From assembly GCF_042747725.1 (NCBI RefSeq), contig NZ_JBHZGO010000083.1, positions 82,345 to 146,344 of the forward strand: DNA of 64,000 nt. The letters run 5' to 3'. Position numbers and translations under genes: made by a program. Origin of the DNA: FACHB-T130 sp042747725 (GTDB lineage: Bacteria > Cyanobacteriota > Cyanobacteriia > Cyanobacteriales > FACHB-T130). Below, piece by piece: positions 58,547 to 64,000 of this stretch. The first letter of the stretch is position 1. Each line of letters begins with the position of its first letter. The notes under the pieces are model-generated. The model saw only the letters and a list, made by a program, of their open reading frames with translations. It had not been told where the DNA came from and made no database searches.

Positions 58547-60160
58547 TTAGCTTTTTCCAGTCCAAGCAATGGGAGGACTAGGATAGGATGCCGAGTAAAA
58601 AGAACTAGGACGAGTTTTAGTTTCTTCGTCTAGGACTTTCACAACTTTGTTGTAAATTTCTTCTGCCTGTTGCAGGGAATCACCAATACTGGTTAATCCC
58701 AGCTTGCCGAACTCGGAAAGACAACCCATGAGATGGAAAACGGTGCCGGTTTCTGTACTGGTATCAAAGTGCAGCCGCTGGTGGGCAATAATATCCATCA
58801 AATCATTTGGCAACAGCCCCACATAGCGTTCTTTTTGGAGGTTGTCGGTAGCAACATAGTATTTTGGGCGACCTTGTTGGCTGTAGAACAAACCTGTGGA
58901 AGTGTCATAGCGACCGTTAGTTAAAAACTTGAGGGTCATAAAAGGATGGGTAGTACCGCCCTTTCGCAGATTGATTTCAATCGCTTGGATGTCCCACTCA
59001 CCGCCAGATTTTTCGGGGTGATGGCAGGCGATAAAATCCACACCAAAGCGTTCTAAAGCTCCTTTTTTTGCCAGGTTTCGCCCCACACGCAATCCTAAGT
59101 CCTGCAAGCGCAGTCGGTAAGTTTCATCCGCTGGGAAGTTGCAACCTAGATAAATCTGACCATCTGGACCACCGAGAATTTGGTCGTGAGTGGAGAGAAT
59201 TTCTACCTCTCCATTGGGGTCGATGCGACCTTGAACGCTGGGCGATCGCTTGTGGTCTCCTTCAATAAAAGCTTCTACAATTGCCCCTAACTCTGGGATA
59301 CGGCTGGAAAAATTTTCCCAAGTTTCTGCTTTGGCTTGAAAGCTTAAAGAGGAAAAGCGATCGCTTATCGCGGCTACCCTTTCTGCATGAGAGGCTTCTC
59401 CTGGCGCTACATTTTTGATCGGTCTTAGATCCAGTAGCGCATTCCCCTCGCCGGAAAATCCTTCATTGAGTTTGACAACCATTCGCTTCAACTGCGGTTG
59501 GCGTTCCCACAATTCTGCTGCTGCTACGCCCAAATCTTCGGCATTCCAGATACTGTCGCTGCCATCGGGATGAGGAACCCCGCACTCTGCAAAGATTTTC
59601 CGGCTGCCGCTTTTGGTTCCCCAGGTGAGTAAATCGGGATCTAGCGCCAGAAGCGGAATGCCTATCTGTACTGCCAAATCTCGCTCTAGGAATGTGGAAT
59701 TGTAACAGATCATGTAAGATTTTTCGGGACGCAAGGCTTGTCGCATCCGCTCCATCAAGCGAGGGCGCTCTAAAATCTTTTGAGTGAGAGGTTTGGCTGA
59801 GGAATCGTAGGTAGAAAATAGTAGCAAGCGATCGCGGGCATGAGAAAACGGAATTCCCGGCAACAGCTGCAAGTAGTAATCAATCACAATCGGCGGTAAC
59901 GGCTGCGAAGTTACATAAATCAGCCGCGTGCGCGGGTGTCGCAGGCGAATCAAAGAAAAGAGCAGCCGCTCCTCATAATTGAGAAAGCCCTGAATTTTGA
60001 GCAGTTCCCGCTGATCGAGGCTGACAGAAGGAATCACTAAAATATCGTAGTCATCGCTGTCGAACAAATCGACTCCCTGCCAGCGATCGCGCAGTTGGTC
60101 TTGAAGCAGTCGAAACTGCTCCGCCTGCTTAGAGGAATTATTTACACCTGGCATTACCAT
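58547..60160 (-). CDS. PGM1-related ATP-grasp peptide ligase
   Basis: A 537-residue protein. A pre-ATP-grasp part (about residues 40-200; YDILVIPSVSLDQRELLKIQGF, ERLLFSLIRLRHPRTRLIYVTSQP) is followed by an ATP-grasp fold: LKRMVVKLNEGFSGEGNALLDL (phosphate-binding loop), AIVEAFIEGDHKRSPSVQGRID, and the metal site WDIQAIEINLRKGGTTHPF. The organisation resembles PGM1, the peptide ligase of pheganomycin synthesis. An amino acid or peptide would be joined to a carboxylate; the substrate is unknown. No adjacent biosynthesis gene is seen. It is followed, after a gap, by pepP on the same strand. Confidence 0.85.
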   Translation of the reverse strand: MVMPGVNNSSKQAEQFRLLQDQLRDRWQGVDLFDSDDYDILVIPSVSLDQRELLKIQGFLNYEERLLFSLIRLRHPRTRLIYVTSQPLPPIVIDYYLQLLPGIPFSHARDRLLLFSTYDSSAKPLTQKILERPRLMERMRQALRPEKSYMICYNSTFLERDLAVQIGIPLLALDPDLLTWGTKSGSRKIFAECGVPHPDGSDSIWNAEDLGVAAAELWERQPQLKRMVVKLNEGFSGEGNALLDLRPIKNVAPGEASHAERVAAISDRFSSLSFQAKAETWENFSSRIPELGAIVEAFIEGDHKRSPSVQGRIDPNGEVEILSTHDQILGGPDGQIYLGCNFPADETYRLRLQDLGLRVGRNLAKKGALERFGVDFIACHHPEKSGGEWDIQAIEINLRKGGTTHPFMTLKFLTNGRYDTSTGLFYSQQGRPKYYVATDNLQKERYVGLLPNDLMDIIAHQRLHFDTSTETGTVFHLMGCLSEFGKLGLTSIGDSLQQAEEIYNKVVKVLDEETKTRPSSFYSASYPSPPIAWTGKS

Positions 60161-60484
60161 AAACCCCGCCTTGCTCCCAACGCTGCCCCTATCAGCGATT
60201 TTACCCAGATAGAGGGGAAAATATGGGCTTTACGACACAAAACTGTAATTCTACTTGACTGATGGCAGCCAGTTGGAAACGAACAAACAGATTTCCCCAA
60301 GCTTCAACCTGGCTAGCTATATTCAATGCACTCAGACGCAGAGGTTTACACACCAAATAGCAGAGTTAACGCTTCCCCTTGGCGTAACGAGAGCGCTATC
60401 CTTTGCGCCCCTTTGCGTTAAAAAACCTCCTCACTAAACCCGTGGACTTAGGGATATTGATGAAATTTAAAGTTTAAATCCCAT
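60161..60484. other. Gene-free 324-bp intergenic region
   Basis: It lies between the start of the ATP-grasp gene and the end of pepP. Only a low-quality frame is present. The phrase CTTTGCGCCCCTTTGCGTTA near 60400 is common in cyanobacterial intergenic DNA. Confidence 0.4.
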
Positions 60485-61774
60485 CTACTTGGGAACCGCC
60501 GCCGTTAGCACCTCATGTCCTGACTCAGTAACTAACACATCATCCTCAATACGGATGCCAATGCCACGCCACCTGTCATCAATTGCCGGTTGCCCCTCGG
60601 CTGGTTCTACATCCAGTCCAATATATAGACCCGGTTCCACTGTTAGCACATGACCGGGTTGCAAACTCTGCCAGACTTCTTCCCCGTGCTTATAAACACC
60701 GGCATCGTGGACATCTAAACCCAGCCAATGTCCGGTGCGGTGCATATAAAAGGGTTTGTATTTCTCCTCTTTGATAATTTCTTCAATGTCACCCGCGAGG
60801 AGTCCCAAATCCATTAAACCTTCGACCAAAACGCGCACTGCCGTGTCGTGACATAAGTTGTAGGGATTTCCGGGTTGAACTTGCGCGATCGCCTGTAACT
60901 GCGCTTCCAATACCAGGTCGTAAAGCGTCTTCTGTTCTGGCGTAAACTTGCCCCCGACTGGGAACGTGCGCGTGATATCGCCGTTGTAGTAGTTGTAGCA
61001 ACAACCAGCATCAATCAACAGTAACTCGTTATCCAGCATCTGCCGATTATTCTCAATGTAGTGCAGCACGCAAGCATTCGCGCCAGAAGCAACAATTGTG
61101 GGATAAGCTGGCCCCATTCCACCCCGTTTTCTGAAGATGTGTTCTATCTCCGCCTGCACTTCGTACTCGTAACGTCCCGGTTGCGCGAATTCCCGCGCCC
61201 AGTTGTGGGCTTCTACTGAGATGTCAGCCGCACGACGCATGAATTCTAACTCGGCTGGACTCTTCACCAGTCGCATCGCATGAAGCACCGGATTGGTGTC
61301 TTCAATGGCAATTGGCCCGGTGCCGCGCTTGGGATAACCCGCCATCAACCGCTGCCAGTGGGTGAGGATAGTATCATTGAAAGCGCGATCGCGTCCTAAA
61401 TGATAATAAATCCGATCGGCTTTTTCTAAATACTGAAGCAGTTTCTCATCCAGTTCCGCAATGGGGTAAGCTTCATCCGCCCCATAGAATTCTTTTGCCT
61501 TTTCCACCCCGACGCGATATCCCGTCCAAACTTCCTTATCTCGTTCCTTCGGCTGCACAAACAATACAAATCGGTGTTCTGCATGGTGGGGCGCTAAAAC
61601 TGCCACCGCCTCTGGTTCATTAAATCCGGTTAAGTAATAAAAATCACTATCCTGCCGAAAAGCGTACTCAACATCGTTGTGCATGACAGCCACTGGGGCA
61701 CTCCGAAAGATGGCAGTGCCGTTGCCAATTTTAGCCATCAACTGCTGGCGACGCGCTGCGTATTCTGCTTGCAT
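60485..61774 (-). CDS. pepP: Xaa-Pro aminopeptidase
   Basis: A 429-residue metallopeptidase of the M24B family, which removes N-terminal residues that precede proline. The pita-bread domain is complete: the two metal aspartates (LLIDAGCCYNYYNGDITRTFPVGG), the histidine (HRTGHWLGLDVHDAG) and two glutamates (LTVEPGLYIGLD and GIRIEDDVLVTESG). The N-terminal domain (about 1-170) matches AMP_N, with SAPVAVMHNDVEYAFRQDSDFYYLTGF. Length is usual (E. coli PepP 441). The gene is monocistronic, apparently. Confidence 0.96.
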   Translation of the reverse strand: MQAEYAARRQQLMAKIGNGTAIFRSAPVAVMHNDVEYAFRQDSDFYYLTGFNEPEAVAVLAPHHAEHRFVLFVQPKERDKEVWTGYRVGVEKAKEFYGADEAYPIAELDEKLLQYLEKADRIYYHLGRDRAFNDTILTHWQRLMAGYPKRGTGPIAIEDTNPVLHAMRLVKSPAELEFMRRAADISVEAHNWAREFAQPGRYEYEVQAEIEHIFRKRGGMGPAYPTIVASGANACVLHYIENNRQMLDNELLLIDAGCCYNYYNGDITRTFPVGGKFTPEQKTLYDLVLEAQLQAIAQVQPGNPYNLCHDTAVRVLVEGLMDLGLLAGDIEEIIKEEKYKPFYMHRTGHWLGLDVHDAGVYKHGEEVWQSLQPGHVLTVEPGLYIGLDVEPAEGQPAIDDRWRGIGIRIEDDVLVTESGHEVLTAAVPK

Positions 61775-62091
61775 AATCTCAATTGCGTAGCTTTGTTTTT
61801 CTAGGTGGTCGAGTCAGGAGAATTGACCAATATATTTTCAAGGTTATACTATTGGAGATTTGGTAACAAATCTTTATAGGGTGTAATCGAATACAACTCA
61901 AATTGTACTTTCTGAATCGTTAGCGATTTTTCCAGGGAGTAGGCTGCGCGATCGCGAATAACTGCATTCAACGGAAGAATACTCCCGATCGACTCTTGCA
62001 TCTATTGAATGAAAACAAAAATATTCAGATAACCAAAAAACACCGCTTGCATCTCGCGCAGTAATTTTACAAACTAATGCTAGAGGCAATT
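61775..62091. other. Gene-free 317-bp intergenic region
   Basis: A divergent promoter region between pepP and the CMD-family gene. I see no repeat, RNA gene or reliable frame. Confidence 0.4.
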
Positions 62092-62634
62092 ATGGCTCAC
62101 TTTCCCCTTCAGGAACCAGATGAAGTCACAGATTCAAAGGTAAAAGCAGTATATAACGAAATTTTGTCTGAACTAGGGTTTGGCATCATTCCCAACATTT
62201 TCAAATCAATGGCGATGAATCCCGATGTGCTGGAAGCGAATTGGAAAAAATTCCGCGCTACCATCCTGCAAGGAGATGTGCCCCGCACCCTGAAGGAAAT
62301 GGTGGGAGTTGCTATTTCGCAGGCTAACAACAGTCCCTATGCCCTCAACGTTCACTTGCATGGATTATCAGCTCTAGGAATGAGCGAAGAAGTTCTTCGG
62401 ACATTGGTTTCAGACTTTGCTGCCTGTCCGCTTCCCAAGCGCGAAAAAGCAGTCATTCACTTTGGCTTACTTGCCGGTACTAAACCCCACGAACTGACCG
62501 CTAAAGATTACCAAAATCTGCGAGAGTTGGGGCTAGATGACTCAGAAATCTTCGAGATTATTGCGACTGCTGACTTATTTACTAGCATAAATCGATACAC
62601 AGACGCGATCGCTCTCGAAATTGACCAATTGTAA
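62092..62634 (+). CDS. Carboxymuconolactone decarboxylase (CMD/AhpD-like) family protein without CxxC
   Basis: About 180 residues, all-helical. The CMD core is seen at about residues 55-110 (LKEMVGVAISQANNSPYALNVHLHGLSALGMSEEVL) and LDDSEIFEIIATADLFTSINRYTDAIA. The redox CxxC of AhpD is replaced by S-x-x-A in NSPYALNVH, while the histidine is kept. A peroxidase role therefore seems unlikely; a structural or other enzymatic role is open. The ATG at 62092 starts MAHFPLQEPDEV; an in-frame ATG at 62077 is also possible. Confidence 0.88.
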   Translation: MAHFPLQEPDEVTDSKVKAVYNEILSELGFGIIPNIFKSMAMNPDVLEANWKKFRATILQGDVPRTLKEMVGVAISQANNSPYALNVHLHGLSALGMSEEVLRTLVSDFAACPLPKREKAVIHFGLLAGTKPHELTAKDYQNLRELGLDDSEIFEIIATADLFTSINRYTDAIALEIDQL

Positions 62635-62714
62635 ATTGCCAGTCTTCTCGTGAGTCCGTATTTTCTTGAGAATGTAGTTCATTAAATTTCAGGAAAAACA
62701 GAATCATCCTTATA

Positions 62715-64000
62715 ATGGGCAACACCCATGACTGTTTCCCTCAGTTTGATAGTAGCAATGAGCTAGAAAAACAAGCTCGCGAACCACTACTGCTGATAGC
62801 CCGCCGTCTGCTTGCGGAAGCCCAAGCTCTTTCCAGCCGCATTGCCGCTGTCAATGAAATTGCCACAGCGATTAACCGCACCCTGAATATAGATGAGATT
62901 TTGCGGGTTGTCGGTAAACAAGCCAAATGGCTCTTGGATTTCGAGCATTGTAGCGTCTATATCTGCACCGACACCAGTTCTTGCCGCCTGGTAACGCTAT
63001 TTGGCAATCCTGTAGAGTTGAACGCCACTACTGTCGCACAGGACAGCCCTCTAGGGCGTGCCATGAAAACGGGTCAATCGCAACTAATTCGAGAAGGTTC
63101 TACAGCAGTTTTTCTGCACTCCTATGCTTCCCAGCTTTTTGTGCCCCTACAAAGCGATCGCCAAGTCATTGGTACTATCAACTTTGCTACTACACAAGCG
63201 CACGCTTACACTCAAGAAGATTTACGCATCAGCTATTTACTAGCATTGCAAGTATCGGCAGCAATTCGCAACGCCAGTGGCTTCACGCAATTAAATCAGC
63301 TATATGCCCAACTAGAGGCAGAAAAACGCAAATCTGAGCAACTGTTATTGAGCATACTCCCTGTAGATGTAGCCGATGAATTAAAACGCACTGGCAAAGT
63401 TAAACCCGTGCATTATGAATCTGCCTCAGTGTTGTTTACCGACTTCAAAGATTTCACTCAATTAGCCGAACAACTCACTCCCCAAGATTTAGTCGATGAA
63501 TTAGATTATTGCTTTTCTTGCTTCGATATGTTGATTGAAACGCACAAGCTAGAGAAATTAAAAACAATTGGTGACAGTTATATGTGTGTTGGAGGAATTC
63601 CCACTTCTAACCGCACTCATGCCATTGATGCTGTACTCGCCGCCTTACAAATTCAAGCCTTTATGCAATGGCGGCGACTCGAAAAAATCAAAAATAATCA
63701 TCCCTATTGGGAAGTCCGCATCGGCATCCATTCAGGAGCATTGCTAGCGGGTGCCATCGGTCATAATAAATTTGCGTATGATGTTTGGGGCGATACTGTT
63801 AATACTGCCTCCAGGATGGAATCCTGTGGTGTTTGTGGCAACATTAATATTTCAAAAGCCACGTTTGAGTTAGTGGGACTTAAACAAATTTTAACCCCAA
63901 ACAAAGCCCAAACTAGCTTTATAAGCAAAGAATACGTTCTGATTGTGGTTCAACCACTCAATAAAACGAAAAGACATCGCTGTACGAAACGCCTCTATTG
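62715..64000 (+). CDS. GAF-adenylate cyclase, class III (3' end beyond window)
   Basis: 428 codons lie in the window without a stop. The GAF domain spans about residues 40-190 (ATAINRTLNIDEILRVVGKQAKWLL). A coiled coil leads to the class III cyclase domain (about 230-380): metal aspartates D243 (FTDF) and D287 (IGDSY), adenine-selecting K283 and D356, and the transition-state N363 and R367 in NTASRMES. The Lys/Asp pair indicates ATP as substrate. No membrane helix is present. After residue 388 the sequence is not that of the usual cyclase end (expected -EYRGKxxxKNKGExxMYFV-like); the other two frames contain stops. The start ATG at 62715 is the first in frame. Confidence 0.9.
   Translation, partial: MGNTHDCFPQFDSSNELEKQAREPLLLIARRLLAEAQALSSRIAAVNEIATAINRTLNIDEILRVVGKQAKWLLDFEHCSVYICTDTSSCRLVTLFGNPVELNATTVAQDSPLGRAMKTGQSQLIREGSTAVFLHSYASQLFVPLQSDRQVIGTINFATTQAHAYTQEDLRISYLLALQVSAAIRNASGFTQLNQLYAQLEAEKRKSEQLLLSILPVDVADELKRTGKVKPVHYESASVLFTDFKDFTQLAEQLTPQDLVDELDYCFSCFDMLIETHKLEKLKTIGDSYMCVGGIPTSNRTHAIDAVLAALQIQAFMQWRRLEKIKNNHPYWEVRIGIHSGALLAGAIGHNKFAYDVWGDTVNTASRMESCGVCGNINISKATFELVGLKQILTPNKAQTSFISKEYVLIVVQPLNKTKRHRCTKRLY

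Noticed and set aside
60255..60437. 60-codon frame in the spacer between the ATP-grasp gene and pepP
   Set aside because: Composition is unlike coding DNA of the window, and it includes a common intergenic phrase.

Overview
The window is chromosomal DNA from a cyanobacterium. The evidence is the many HIP1-type GCGATCGC octamers, families seen mainly or only in cyanobacteria (cyanoexosortase, short KdpD without a transmitter, bilin-binding phytochrome and cyanobacteriochrome GAF domains, a class III cyclase), tandem heptamer repeats between genes, and a Yip1/DUF4142/Uma2 accessory set. The abundance of repeats, CHAT and kinase genes suggests a large-genome, probably filamentous species, but that is inference. 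I see no transposase gene, prophage, CRISPR array or rRNA operon.

Layout. 1-6.1 kb: proA 5' end, a small membrane protein, tRNA-Gly, rseP, nth, rpsN, aat and a cyanoexosortase. 5.5-6.1 kb: two 110-bp repeats. 6-10.6 kb: a 1058-residue Ser/Thr kinase-VIT-vWA protein ending in a PEP-CTERM-like tail, then anmK. 10.6-18.8 kb: the Kdp potassium ATPase operon (kdpA-B-small subunit-C-short D), with a histidine kinase/NarL-type regulator pair transcribed divergently. 18.8-25.5 kb: two tandem Uma2 genes, priA, a group 2 sigma factor and a GNAT acetyltransferase. 25.5-29.6 kb: an ArsR regulator followed by pstS-pstC-pstA-pstB. 29.6-37.5 kb: a knotless-phytochrome/CBCR histidine kinase, then a two-gene substrate-binding-protein set joined to a Cache-HAMP-GAF histidine kinase. 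38-43.3 kb: K+ channel, argD, clpS, a Yip1 protein and a membrane-anchored putative hydrolase. 43.5-51.3 kb: a secreted FAD oxidoreductase, a Met-rich DUF4142 protein, and an EACC1-like/CHAT-NTPase-TPR module with a decayed second EACC1-like piece. 51.4-62.6 kb: DUF4870, lnt, gyrA, a ClC channel remnant, a histone-deacetylase-family hydrolase, a PGM1-related ATP-grasp ligase, pepP and a cysteine-less CMD protein. The window ends inside a GAF-adenylate cyclase gene.

How the parts work together. There are two ion-uptake modules, each with its own regulators nearby: Kdp with a short KdpD and a separate HK/RR pair, and Pst with an ArsR repressor and a Pho-box-like element. Signalling is heavily represented (three histidine kinases, one Ser/Thr kinase, one cyclase, one sigma factor). 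The most unusual items are the kinase-VIT-vWA-PEP-CTERM protein beside the cyanoexosortase, the EACC1-CHAT conflict-type module, the two repeat copies whose inner hairpin is inverted relative to each other, and several low-complexity peptide inserts that look like in-frame repeat insertions into conserved enzymes. All family calls are from reading the translations; no database search was run.
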